64,000 nucleotides of DNA, from positions 558,001 to 622,000 of the forward strand of contig NZ_AZQN01000002.1 in NCBI RefSeq assembly GCF_000566685.1. Reading direction: 5' to 3'. A model generated the notes under the pieces. The model worked only from the letters and a program-made list of their open reading frames with translations. It ran no database searches and was not told the DNA's origin. The position numbers and the translations under genes are program-made. The stretch is from Dyadobacter tibetensis Y620-1 (GTDB taxonomy: Bacteria; Bacteroidota; Bacteroidia; Cytophagales; Spirosomataceae). Each line of letters starts with the position of its first letter. Within the stretch, counting starts at the first letter, position 1. Of this stretch, positions 36,445 to 44,920 are shown one piece after another.

Positions 36445-36879
36445 ATGAAACTATATTTTTACTTGATATGCATGTTCCTTATTACGGCCTCCTGTTCACA
36501 AAAAAAAGAACAGGTTCAGGAATTAGAGCAACAAGTGTTGTCTATTCATGACGAAGTAATGGCCTATATGGATCAGATTATGACCATGAAAGGGCGTATT
36601 AATAAGGAATTGGCCACCATTGACAGCTTGGAAAATGAAGGTATAGCCGACAACCAGCTAGCCCAGCAGCGACTTACCCTCACCCAACTCAATAGTAAGT
36701 TAGACGAATCAGATGCAGAGATGATGCAATGGATGCAGCGTTTTAATGGCGATTCTGCAAAAAATTTAAAAGCCAAAGAGGCCATTATTTATTTTGAAAG
36801 TGAAAAAGAAAAGATTTCAAGACTAAAGCAAAATACTGAAAAAAATCTTGAAGAAGTAAAATCCTATTTAGACCTATAA
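36445..36879 (+). CDS. Small coiled-coil lipoprotein
   Basis: The 144-residue protein has a lipobox LITASC (Cys about 17) followed by an almost entirely helical, heptad-rich sequence (EQVQELEQQVLSIHDEVMAY, LTQLNSKLDESDAEMMQWMQ, KEKISRLKQNTEKNLEEVKS). Similar lipoproteins precede SCO genes in related genomes as I recall, with no known function. It starts 21 bp after recN and ends one base before the SCO start, so it is in one operon with SCO and the cytochrome. Confidence 0.75.
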   Translation: MKLYFYLICMFLITASCSQKKEQVQELEQQVLSIHDEVMAYMDQIMTMKGRINKELATIDSLENEGIADNQLAQQRLTLTQLNSKLDESDAEMMQWMQRFNGDSAKNLKAKEAIIYFESEKEKISRLKQNTEKNLEEVKSYLDL

Positions 36880-36880
36880 A

Positions 36881-37546
36881 ATGAAGCATACAGCATCCTT
36901 TTCCCTGAGATCGGTGAGTTTTGCCCTCTCTCTGGCAGCCACAACCCTGCTTAGTTCCTGCAATTCCGAAAGTAATAAATTACCAATATATGGCGAACGG
37001 GACTGGACCACTACTACCATTGACGGTAAAGAGGTGGTCGATACAATTTATCACCAAATTCCCTCATTTCGATTTGCTAATCAAAATGGCGATACCATCT
37101 CCGAAGCTTCAGTCAAGGATCAAATTTATGTTGCTGACTTTTTCTTTACCTCTTGCCCAACCATATGCCCGGTTATGAAACGGCAAATGTTGAAGGTCTA
37201 TAAGGAGTTCAAAGACGATCCCCAACTGAAAATACTTTCGCATACCATTGATCCGGATCATGATACACCAGAAGTACTAAATGCTTTTGCCAAAGATCTG
37301 GGCGTTACAGGAGATCAGTGGTGGTTTCTGACAGGGCCTAAAGAGGACATTTATGAAATAGGTCAGAAATTCTACATGACCCCTGCACAAGCCGATAGTA
37401 CTGCGGAAGGAGGCTATATTCACGGTGGTTATTTTATTCTGGTGGACAAGGATCGGCATGTGCGCGGAATGTATGACGGCACTACCGAAGAAGGAACACA
37501 GAAATTGATCAAGGATATAAAAGTTTTGAAGAAGGAGTATGAATAA
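36881..37546 (+). CDS. SCO family copper chaperone/thiol-redox lipoprotein
   Basis: The 221-residue protein has a lipobox LLSSC27 and a thioredoxin fold with C92-P-T-I-C96 (FFFTSCPTICPVMKRQ) and the distant copper-ligand histidine in GGYIHGGYFILVDKD. SCO proteins load copper into the CuA site of cytochrome oxidase or keep its cysteines reduced. It is followed, with an 8-bp overlap, by a cytochrome c gene, which fits work on respiratory haem-copper proteins in the periplasmic face of the inner membrane. Confidence 0.94.
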   Translation: MKHTASFSLRSVSFALSLAATTLLSSCNSESNKLPIYGERDWTTTTIDGKEVVDTIYHQIPSFRFANQNGDTISEASVKDQIYVADFFFTSCPTICPVMKRQMLKVYKEFKDDPQLKILSHTIDPDHDTPEVLNAFAKDLGVTGDQWWFLTGPKEDIYEIGQKFYMTPAQADSTAEGGYIHGGYFILVDKDRHVRGMYDGTTEEGTQKLIKDIKVLKKEYE

Positions 37547-37961
37547 GCACTATACAGCCATGAGCAAATCCATGGTGATAGGAATGGTCATTATTGGGGG
37601 CAGCTTTTCCTGCCAATCAACAGAAGAACTCAAGAAGGAGCAATATTTTGTAGAGGGGCATAGGCTGTATCAGGCCAATTGTACCAATTGCCACCAGGAC
37701 GACGGGGCCGGTATGGCTCAGCTTTACCCCAGCATTTCCGGGTCGACTCTTCTAGGGAATGACGCCCGACTAGCCTGTCTTATCAAGAATGGGAGTTCCG
37801 GGATTGGGGAATTAAACCGACCTATGCCTGGAAACCCTAAGCTTACTGATCTGGAAATTGCAGAAATTATCAGCTATTTAAATATGAAATGGAAATCGGA
37901 CACCATCAGTTATACGCCTACAGAATTTGTTCATGAGGCATTGAAGAATTGCAAAAATTAA
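37539..37961 (+). CDS. Monohaem cytochrome c lipoprotein
   Basis: The 140-residue protein has an N-terminal export signal with Cys25 (GGSFSC), the haem-binding site C48-T-N-C-H52 (CTNCHQDDGAGMAQLYPSIS), and a methionine ligand in NRPMPGNPKLTDLEIAEIIS. It is a class I cytochrome c for periplasmic electron transfer. The start overlaps the SCO gene by 8 bp. It converges on lptC with a 4-bp overlap of the coding ends and no separate terminator. Confidence 0.92.
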   Translation: MNKHYTAMSKSMVIGMVIIGGSFSCQSTEELKKEQYFVEGHRLYQANCTNCHQDDGAGMAQLYPSISGSTLLGNDARLACLIKNGSSGIGELNRPMPGNPKLTDLEIAEIISYLNMKWKSDTISYTPTEFVHEALKNCKN

Positions 37962-38500
37962 GGAGCTCCTTCGAACCGGTAAATACCGGTTCCTTTTCTG
38001 AACTTGATATGCGAGAAGTCCTGGTCTGCATCCATACCTACCGCCTTAGTAATTTCACCGGTTATATGATTTTTTACCGTTAAAGGTCTGTCTGTAAAAA
38101 CTTTTTGCGTTCTAGGGCTCCATTTTAATTCAGATGTCCTCAGTAACTGATTCGTCTCTGACATCATCACCCTAACATTTCCAATCACTACGAACACATC
38201 TTCTCCCTTATTATAATGTCCTGAGTCGGCCCTTAATCTGGTAATAATGGCCCCTTCAGGATTATAGAAATTAATATTGACCGTGTCTGGAAATACCTTA
38301 TTATCGTTCTGATAACGTAATTGCTTCGGGGTACGCATTTGAACCTTAAGCTCCCCTTCTTCACTATAAAGAACCTCCACATTTTGAACCTCTTCTATCG
38401 GTCCCTTATAAATCGCTCCAGCGACATTTTCATTGTCTTCACAAGAAATAAAAAATACCGTCGTCGCCAATAACAAATATAAATATCTGTAAGTATTCAT
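37958..38500 (-). CDS. lptC: LPS export ABC transporter periplasmic protein LptC
   Basis: The 180-residue protein begins with a hydrophobic segment ending in FISC (Cys about 20), so it is lipid-anchored here rather than membrane-helix-anchored, as usual for Bacteroidota. The LptC domain contains VQNVEVLYSEEGELKVQMRT, INFYNPEGAIITRLRADSGH and LLRTSELKWSPRTQKVFTDR. It links the inner-membrane LptBFG pump to the periplasmic bridge. It follows the outer membrane protein gene by 24 bp on the same strand. Confidence 0.88.
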   Translation of the reverse strand: MNTYRYLYLLLATTVFFISCEDNENVAGAIYKGPIEEVQNVEVLYSEEGELKVQMRTPKQLRYQNDNKVFPDTVNINFYNPEGAIITRLRADSGHYNKGEDVFVVIGNVRVMMSETNQLLRTSELKWSPRTQKVFTDRPLTVKNHITGEITKAVGMDADQDFSHIKFRKGTGIYRFEGAP

Positions 38501-38524
38501 TAATTATGGAAATTAATCAAGCGA

Positions 38525-39841
38525 TTACTCTAGTTTTTGTTTAACGAACCAGCGGTCCATTAAGGTTATACCTAACACCATTTTACCATAGCGTTCGCGA
38601 ATTAGCCCAGCAGAGGAGTTACCTCTCTGTCCTCCAACAAAAGCAACAGAAATATAGTTTGAATAACGCCCTCCCATTGGGAATGTGATACCTAGACTAA
38701 TATTGGTATCATTGAGTTTGGACCCATTAATAGAGTACGGCATCTGACCATGGCTAAAGCCCAATCGGTATCGTACTACATCGAAATATTTCAAGGAGGT
38801 GAAGTTAGGCAGATACTCAGCTCCTAAATGAAAGCGACTGACATTCTGCAGACCGTCATTAGATCCTGAGAATCCTTTATATTTAGACCAGTCCTGATAA
38901 CTATAATCGGCAGAGACCGTAAGCTTAAAAGGCCATTCGAAACTAGTACCTACCTGGTAAAGTGCCGGCAGAGTCATGGAGCCGCCCAGATCTTTGGAAA
39001 GCGTGTCGGGAGCTACAATATTGGTCCCATTTTGAGAGAGTTCGAAGGAAGTTGTCTCAGTAGTATTCAGCTTAGAACCTAAACTATAAGTTCCACCCAA
39101 ATTCCAGAAAAGCTTATTCTCTTTCTTAATGGGAACTCGAAGCGCTAATCCACCCTTAAAACTAAAATCGGAAACGGTATTACGCTCGATAATGGCCACC
39201 TGATAGTCACCACCAGTAGGCAGAGGATAATATTCTCCGGCAATGATGGGTAGCTGTACGGTTGAGGAGCGTTGAATATTCCCAAACAAGTAGGATGACT
39301 CAAGGCCTACACTCAGGTATTTCCCAATCTGAAAAGCATTGGTAAAAGAGACTTTATTAATACCCCCTTTACCTGTGGTGCTATAGTAGGCACTGGATGG
39401 GGTACCCGGAACTGTCCTGATAAATTCGTTGCTATAATCAACATAACTATACGGTTTAAGACTTACCCCCAGGTTCCATTTGGTACTAACTGGAAATGAC
39501 AGGGCCACATAACCCAGATTTCCGCCCGCATTACGCTGGGATTTATTACCCGATTGAATTTGATTATATTGACCTATCACCCCAAAGTCAAGGGTTGTAA
39601 ACTTATTTCGTACCCAAAGCGCAGGGTTAAGATTATTAATCTGAAATCCACTTCCGGAACTGACACCTGCCTGACCAGTACCAGCATTATCGGAGAAAGA
39701 ATCTCCATAAAGCTCCCCTATTCCCAAAGAAGAATATGGGGAGTTGCCCAAGCCCTGTGCATATGATTGCTGAAGAGTAAAATTTCCGCCAGTTAGGGCA
39801 AGAAATAAGGCAAGGAATTTATAACTATTTTTAAACGACAT
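38525..39841 (-). CDS. Outer membrane beta-barrel protein, FadL/long-chain-like
   Basis: The 438-residue protein has a signal peptide (ending QSYAQ near 29), then GNSPYSSLGIGELYGDSFSD and alternating aromatic strands throughout, with the conserved opening NNLNPALWVRNKFTTLDFGV resembling the FadL-type N-terminus. It is predicted to be a 14-stranded barrel. The transported or bound compound is unknown. Its start overlaps the end of coaX by 11 bp and lptC follows, an arrangement seen in related genomes, which may reflect outer-membrane biogenesis rather than transport. Confidence 0.72.
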   Translation of the reverse strand: MSFKNSYKFLALFLALTGGNFTLQQSYAQGLGNSPYSSLGIGELYGDSFSDNAGTGQAGVSSGSGFQINNLNPALWVRNKFTTLDFGVIGQYNQIQSGNKSQRNAGGNLGYVALSFPVSTKWNLGVSLKPYSYVDYSNEFIRTVPGTPSSAYYSTTGKGGINKVSFTNAFQIGKYLSVGLESSYLFGNIQRSSTVQLPIIAGEYYPLPTGGDYQVAIIERNTVSDFSFKGGLALRVPIKKENKLFWNLGGTYSLGSKLNTTETTSFELSQNGTNIVAPDTLSKDLGGSMTLPALYQVGTSFEWPFKLTVSADYSYQDWSKYKGFSGSNDGLQNVSRFHLGAEYLPNFTSLKYFDVVRYRLGFSHGQMPYSINGSKLNDTNISLGITFPMGGRYSNYISVAFVGGQRGNSSAGLIRERYGKMVLGITLMDRWFVKQKLE

Positions 39842-40550
39842 TATGTATCAATATTCTGTTCAAACCGATTAGTACGAGTTGCGGGACTACAAAGATGGTG
39901 TCTTTCAAGCGACTTTCAAAGTATGCAGCATCCCCACCGCATAATACTACGCACATTGTCGGCGAAATGTTATGATATCGGGCAATTATTCCTTCCGCCT
40001 CGGCAATTATTCCATTCATCACCCCACTTTCCATGGACTCTTTTGTGCTTTTGCCAAGGAATGTAGCCTCCCGAGGTGGTTCAAGAAGGGGTAATCTTTT
40101 TGTAAAACGATTCATTGCCTGGAAACGCATCCGCATCCCTGGGGAGATTATGCCACCCTGGTATACCCCATTACCATCTATCCAGTCATAGGTTATGCAG
40201 GTGCCCATATCAATCACAAGCGCATCTTGACCCGGGTAGAGGGCCTGGGCCCCTACTGCAGCGGCCAGTCGGTCCATCCCCAATGTTTCGGGTGTATGAT
40301 AGTGATAAGAAATCGGTAAGGGAATCTTAGGCGATAAGGAAATAATGGGCCCAATATCACCAATATCCACCATAAACTCTTCAAACTCAATGTTTACAGA
40401 AGAAAAGATACTGTACTCAGGCCGGTACATGTCAATCATCTCCCGAACACCTTTAAGATCAAGTCCTGCTCTGTTATAAATTAGAACCTCATGCTCGAAT
40501 ATTCCGACCTTATAATGCGTATTTCCCGCATCGATTACCATATTTGTCAT
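39831..40550 (-). CDS. coaX: Type III pantothenate kinase CoaX
   Basis: The 239-residue ASKHA-fold kinase carries out the first step of coenzyme A synthesis. It has the phosphate-binding VIDAGNTHYKVGIFE, the catalytic region PETLGMDRLAAAVGA, DMGTCITYDWIDGNGVYQGG and GGIISPGMRMRFQAM. The type III enzyme is not inhibited by CoA. coaBC lies about 6 kb away on the other strand. The gene heads a minus-strand group with the barrel protein and lptC. Confidence 0.95.
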   Translation of the reverse strand: MTNMVIDAGNTHYKVGIFEHEVLIYNRAGLDLKGVREMIDMYRPEYSIFSSVNIEFEEFMVDIGDIGPIISLSPKIPLPISYHYHTPETLGMDRLAAAVGAQALYPGQDALVIDMGTCITYDWIDGNGVYQGGIISPGMRMRFQAMNRFTKRLPLLEPPREATFLGKSTKESMESGVMNGIIAEAEGIIARYHNISPTMCVVLCGGDAAYFESRLKDTIFVVPQLVLIGLNRILIHNVV

Positions 40551-41000
40551 ACTCCTCTGTTTATTGGTCGATTCTATTTTTTTTTCAGAATTCCAACCCT
40601 AGGCACAATGTTAGTAGAATTCATCAAAAAAAATAAATAATTAAAAAAATCTTGTTTTGTTAAATTCTAATGTATAATTTCGTGGAGATAAAACTTTCCA
40701 ATATTTCCTTCAAGTATTTTTCATTATATTGATCGTTATCATCTTATCGGATGAGTCCATTAAAGGGTGTTTATCAGGTTTGTCGTCCTTTTATAGTTAC
40801 CAAATCTAACAATCGTTCTTAAAATAGCCCTCAATTTCATGTTTCGAGCCACTTGGAACTCCGTGCAGATGAAAAAATATATATACATATATCAATGACC
40901 GCCACATGAATTCGGGGCCTCAGTCCTCGACATCTTTTATTTAAATTCACATCTATAAAAATCAAGGGGTAAGTTTCTATGCTTACTGCACAATATTTCT
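40551..41000. other. Intergenic region and probable rho leader
   Basis: 450 bp between the divergent coaX and rho genes, AT-rich, with no gene in sight. If the promoter at 40652-40682 is used, rho mRNA would have a leader of about 310 nt. Long leaders are known for rho genes in other bacteria, where Rho limits its own synthesis. Confidence 0.4.
40652..40682 (+). promoter_or_regulatory. Candidate rho promoter
   Basis: TTG at 40652-40654, then 20 bp, then TAATTTCG at 40675-40682. It fits the Bacteroidota consensus except for one base in the -7 box. Confidence 0.4.
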
Positions 41001-42740
41001 ATGCTTACAATCGATGAATTGAACATCAAGCTTCTATCAGAGCTCAAAGAGATAGCAACGGGTTTAGGAATCTCTGACTTACAAAAAACCACCAAAAAGG
41101 AACTAATAAGCCGGATATCCTCGCATCAACAGCAAGAGTCAACACCTACCGTAGCTCCCTCTCCCGAATCGGAAACGACTACTAATGGGGGAGAAGAAAC
41201 CAAGAAAAAGCGCACACGCCGGAGTGCGGGCGATGAAGGCCCCTCCAGTAAGGGCCCTACCAAGGTGGGCAGAAAAAAAGTTGCTCCCGCTAAACAAGCC
41301 CCTTTATTCGATAAATCGAATCGTAATGCGGCGCTGCATTCAGATCTGGAAAGCGAAGAAGATACCATCGAAGATCTGGGTAAGGAAGAAATAACCTCAG
41401 GTAAAGAAGAAATAACAGAAAAACAACAGGAGCCTGAAACAGGTGTATCTCCTCAGCAACAGGAGGAGAGTCCCGAAAGCAGAAAAGGTTCAACCGATAA
41501 ACCTGCCAGAGAACCTAGGGAACCTAGGGAGCAGTCCGATCGCCCCGCTCATCAGGCACAGGGTTCACGGGAAGACACTTCTGCCAAAATCAAAAGAAAC
41601 TATAATAATTACGTTCGCGAATTCGATGGACTTATCCTCAACGAGGGAGTGCTGGAGATCATGCAAGATGGAGGATACGGCTTCCTTCGCTCGGCCGACT
41701 ATAACTATTTGGCGAGCCCGGATGACATATATGTCTCTCCTTCTCAGATAAAATTATTTGGCCTTAAAACGGGAGATACCGTAAAGGGGCAGATTCGACC
41801 ACCCAAGGAAGGTGAAAAATATTTTGCTCTACTTAGGGTTGAAACGGTTAACGGAAAAACCACTGAGGAGATCCGTGACCGGATTCCTTTTGAATACCTC
41901 ACTCCCCTGTTTCCCGATGAATGTCTTAAGTTAAGCTCCCGGCCCGATCAATATTCCACACGTATATTGGATCTTTTTGCTCCAATAGGTAAGGGACAAA
42001 GGGGTATGATTGTAGCTCAACCCAAAACGGGTAAGACCGTCCTTCTAAAAGAAGTAGCCAATGCCATAACCCGCAATCACCCGGAAGTGTTCTTGCTTAT
42101 CCTTCTGATAGACGAACGTCCGGAAGAGGTTACAGACATGCAACGAAGTGTGCGGGCTGAAGTTATTGCTTCCACCTTCGACGAGCAGGCAGATCGCCAC
42201 GTCAAAGTGGCCAGCATTGTGCTGGAAAAGGCCAAGAGAATGGTAGAGTGTGGTCATGACGTGGTTATTCTATTAGACTCGATTACCCGTTTGGCCAGAG
42301 CCTATAATACAGTTGTTCCATCATCGGGAAAAATACTTTCGGGTGGTGTTGATGCCAATGCCCTGCATAAACCCAAACGTTTCTTTGGAGCGGCAAGAAA
42401 TGTAGAAAATGGTGGATCTCTTACCATCATTGCCACCGCACTTATAGATACCGGTTCCAAAATGGATGAAGTAATTTTTGAAGAATTCAAAGGAACTGGA
42501 AATATGGAACTTCAGCTAGACAGAAAGCTTAGCAATAAACGAGTATTCCCAGCCATCGATGTAATGGCTTCCGGAACGCGTCGGGAAGACCTGTTACAAG
42601 ATAAGGAAACCCTGAAGAAAGTCTGGATACTTCGGAAACATATGTCGGATATGAATGCTATGGAATCCATGGACTTCTTGCTTGATAACATGAAAGGAAC
42701 CCGAAATAATGAAGAGTTTCTGATCTCAATGAACCGATAA
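41001..42740 (+). CDS. rho: Transcription termination factor Rho with acidic insert
   Basis: This 579-residue hexameric RNA helicase has a Rho N-terminal domain (about 1-45; [20 protein letters not shown]), then about 150 residues of low-complexity, Glu/Lys/Arg/Pro-rich sequence. A cold-shock-like RNA-binding domain (about 205-290; [20 protein letters not shown]) and the ATPase core follow, with Walker A AQPKTGKT at about 339-346, [14 protein letters not shown] and [14 protein letters not shown]. Inserts of this kind are common in Bacteroidota Rho. A short tandem repeat (REPREPRE) lies in the insert. A strong intrinsic terminator follows. Confidence 0.97.
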   Translation: MLTIDELNIKLLSELKEIATGLGISDLQKTTKKELISRISSHQQQESTPTVAPSPESETTTNGGEETKKKRTRRSAGDEGPSSKGPTKVGRKKVAPAKQAPLFDKSNRNAALHSDLESEEDTIEDLGKEEITSGKEEITEKQQEPETGVSPQQQEESPESRKGSTDKPAREPREPREQSDRPAHQAQGSREDTSAKIKRNYNNYVREFDGLILNEGVLEIMQDGGYGFLRSADYNYLASPDDIYVSPSQIKLFGLKTGDTVKGQIRPPKEGEKYFALLRVETVNGKTTEEIRDRIPFEYLTPLFPDECLKLSSRPDQYSTRILDLFAPIGKGQRGMIVAQPKTGKTVLLKEVANAITRNHPEVFLLILLIDERPEEVTDMQRSVRAEVIASTFDEQADRHVKVASIVLEKAKRMVECGHDVVILLDSITRLARAYNTVVPSSGKILSGGVDANALHKPKRFFGAARNVENGGSLTIIATALIDTGSKMDEVIFEEFKGTGNMELQLDRKLSNKRVFPAIDVMASGTRREDLLQDKETLKKVWILRKHMSDMNAMESMDFLLDNMKGTRNNEEFLISMNR

Positions 42741-42743
42741 TTG

Positions 42744-42777
42744 AAAAAGCCACTGCCGAAAATCAGTGGCTTTTTTT
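42744..42777 (+). terminator. Intrinsic terminator after rho
   Basis: Arms AAAAAGCCACTG and CAGTGGCTTTTT around an 8-base loop, with a run of seven T, start 3 bp after the rho stop codon. Confidence 0.93.
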
Positions 42778-42866
42778 AATTGTATTTGCCTATTACAGCG
42801 CTTGTAATTAGATTTAGGTGACCGTAGACTTTTTTACAAGTCAAAACAACCCTATACAATTGAATT

Positions 42867-43766
42867 ATGTTAAGAAAAAGCGCATTTTGGTGGAGCAGCC
42901 TTGTCCTATGGATTATCATAGCAACCTACTGGCATGTTTGCCATATCCGTCAAAATTGTGAATCGTTAAATCTTGAAATCCCTTCCCTATTCTCTGCAAA
43001 GGAAGCCAAATACAGTCTTTCTAATAGTCAACCCATTGCAGAAAACAAGCCTAATATTGAGCAAAACACCATATTATTTCCTGCTTCACAAGCTACCCGT
43101 ATGGAGCATAGCGGTGAAGTAATTCTTGACTCTATAGCCCGGCATCTTAGTCTAAATCCAGATCAACGTCTGATGATCAGGGGTAGCTATCATACTTCCG
43201 AAACAAATCCCGGAGCTTTCCCCAATCTAGGACTCGCCCGGGCTTTCCATATAAAAGAGATATTGAGTAGCAAAGGTGTTGACCCAGCAAAAATCCGCTT
43301 CGGTTCCGACTCTATATCCACGACCACTCCTCCTGACAATATAGTAAAAGAGTCTATAACCTTTAATTTTTACAAAAGGGAGGCAAGCACAGAAACGGAT
43401 CTGGCATCAGACCAGACCTTCACCAGTATTTTTAACAAAATAGAACTCTATTTTCCTTATGCAAGTATAAATTATATACAAACGGTTGAAAACCGTAAGT
43501 TTCTGGAAGCTGCAAAAGCATATCTGGCTAAGCCAGGGAATAGAAAATTAGTTATAACCGGACATACGGATAATGAGGATAGTGCCGAATGGAATATGCA
43601 ACTTTCTATCAAAAGAGCAAACGCCGTGAAGAACAAACTGTTAAAACTCGGTATTCCTGCCGACAGGATGCGCGTGGTAGGCAAGGGCGAAACCGAACCG
43701 AAAGCATCTAACAGCACGATAGAAGGCCGGAGAGCCAACCGTCGTGTTTCGCTAGTAGTACAATAA
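42867..43766 (+). CDS. OmpA family protein with two OmpA-like domains
   Basis: The 299-residue protein has one N-terminal hydrophobic segment (about 8-25; WWSSLVLWIIIATYWHV), probably an uncleaved anchor. An atypical first OmpA-like region (about 65-170; NTILFPASQATRMEHSGEVI, RGSYHTSE) precedes a canonical OmpA C-terminal peptidoglycan-binding domain (about 190-298; VITGHTDNEDSAEWNMQLSI, then NSTIEGRRANRRVSLVV) with the diaminopimelate-binding Asp and Arg. It probably tethers a complex to the cell wall. Two genes coding for paralogous membrane-anchored HhH proteins follow at 35 and 22 bp, so a common function is likely but unknown. Confidence 0.88.
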   Translation: MLRKSAFWWSSLVLWIIIATYWHVCHIRQNCESLNLEIPSLFSAKEAKYSLSNSQPIAENKPNIEQNTILFPASQATRMEHSGEVILDSIARHLSLNPDQRLMIRGSYHTSETNPGAFPNLGLARAFHIKEILSSKGVDPAKIRFGSDSISTTTPPDNIVKESITFNFYKREASTETDLASDQTFTSIFNKIELYFPYASINYIQTVENRKFLEAAKAYLAKPGNRKLVITGHTDNEDSAEWNMQLSIKRANAVKNKLLKLGIPADRMRVVGKGETEPKASNSTIEGRRANRRVSLVVQ

Positions 43767-43801
43767 TTATTTTATGCATTAATTGATACTAATCCACTGA
43801 C

Positions 43802-44311
43802 ATGCTTTTTATATATGCTCCGGCAACAAGTTCCGATCTAATTATATTTCTTATCATGCTTCTAGGGGCGTTCTTACTCGCCTTTGCAGCAGGTTATTTT
43901 ACGCATACACCTTATGTGACAGCTCTTGAACATACTGAAAGCAAACTTCAGCATGAGTTAGGTCATCTTCAAAGTCAGTCGGAAAGCAGCCGCGACTCCT
44001 CTCCTCCTAAGACCGGGAGGGCGAGCAGCCCCCTCGCCACTGCGGCAGAGAAGATTCCTGATGACCTTACAAAAATTCATGGGATTTCTGCGGAGATGCA
44101 ACAAAAATTAGCCTCTCATGGCATCTACACTTATCGGCAGCTACAACTTTATAATCCGCTTCATCTCAAACAACAAATCGGCCATGAAGGAGAGGAAATC
44201 CTCGTGGAGGATATCATTGTATGGCAACAGCAGGCCGGTTTGGCGGCTGCACACCGATGGGACGAGCTAGCTACGCTACAAGAAGAAATAGACCGTACCA
44301 AAAATATCTAA
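43802..44311 (+). CDS. Membrane-anchored helix-hairpin-helix-like protein (first copy)
   Basis: The 169-residue protein has one N-terminal transmembrane helix (about 12-34; LIIFLIMLLGAFLLAFAAGY), a linker with coiled-coil tendency, and a C-terminal domain (about 87-165; DDLTKIHGISAEMQQKLASH, GIYTYRQLQLYN, WQQQAGLAAAHRWDELATLQ). This resembles the HhH domain often found fused to ribosomal-L21-like or membrane proteins. The GxG in the hairpin is degenerate (HGIS), which may weaken nucleic-acid binding. It belongs to a three-gene unit with the OmpA-type gene and the next gene. Confidence 0.75.
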   Translation: MLFIYAPATSSDLIIFLIMLLGAFLLAFAAGYFTHTPYVTALEHTESKLQHELGHLQSQSESSRDSSPPKTGRASSPLATAAEKIPDDLTKIHGISAEMQQKLASHGIYTYRQLQLYNPLHLKQQIGHEGEEILVEDIIVWQQQAGLAAAHRWDELATLQEEIDRTKNI

Positions 44312-44333
44312 GTAATTTACCCTCACCCTACCT

Positions 44334-44870
44334 ATGAACGCCCTATTTACTGATAATCTTTTTCAATGGACCTCGGTTACCGAAATCATATTCCCTTTGC
44401 TGCTTTCGGCAGTAATTGGATATGCCCTATCCCGTCTTTTTTTATCGGTAAAATCAAATCGGATTAAAAATTCTATAGCGAATCTAAGGTCAGAAATTTC
44501 GAAGTTACAAAAGGACAGCTCCATTCAGGGCCGGCAGAAGGACAGATTATCTACGGTGTCTACCCGAAAAACCGTATATCCCAAGCCGGAAACCGAACAA
44601 AGTAAATCGGATGACTTTAAAATCATAGAAGGCATAGGCCCTAAAATCGAAGAATTATTAAAGAAAGAAGGCATACTAACTTATGGAGATCTTGCCAATA
44701 CCTCGCCAATACGATTGGCTTCAATATTAAGAAACGCAGGGCCCCGCTTTCAAATTCAGGATCCGAGCTCCTGGCCCAAGCAGGCCAATCTGGCCAAATT
44801 TGGAAAATGGATAGAGCTTCAGAACTTAAAAGAACACCTTATGGGTGGAAAAGAACCCCCTATCAATTAA
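44334..44870 (+). CDS. Membrane-anchored helix-hairpin-helix protein (second copy)
   Basis: The 178-residue protein has an N-terminal membrane helix (about 17-37; IIFPLLLSAVIGYALSRLFL), a basic coiled-coil linker (SIANLRSEISKLQKDS) and an intact HhH-type domain at about 94-172 (DDFKIIEGIGPKIEELLKKE, LTYGDLANTSPIRLASILRN, PSSWPKQANLAKFGKWIELQ). It is a paralog of the gene 22 bp upstream. HhH domains usually bind DNA without sequence specificity, but membrane-anchored versions have no settled role. The unit ends in a terminator overlapping the stop region. Confidence 0.8.
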   Translation: MNALFTDNLFQWTSVTEIIFPLLLSAVIGYALSRLFLSVKSNRIKNSIANLRSEISKLQKDSSIQGRQKDRLSTVSTRKTVYPKPETEQSKSDDFKIIEGIGPKIEELLKKEGILTYGDLANTSPIRLASILRNAGPRFQIQDPSSWPKQANLAKFGKWIELQNLKEHLMGGKEPPIN

Positions 44871-44898
44871 AAAGAACCGCCTTCCGACGGTTCTTTTT
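44869..44898. terminator. Bidirectional terminator between the HhH genes and htpG
   Basis: Arms AAAAAGAACCG and CGGTTCTTTTT (11 bp) around an 8-base loop. The flanking genes converge, and both sides present T-runs in the transcribed direction. Confidence 0.92.
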
Positions 44899-44920
44899 AA
44901 TACGAGGCAAAAATAGAACC

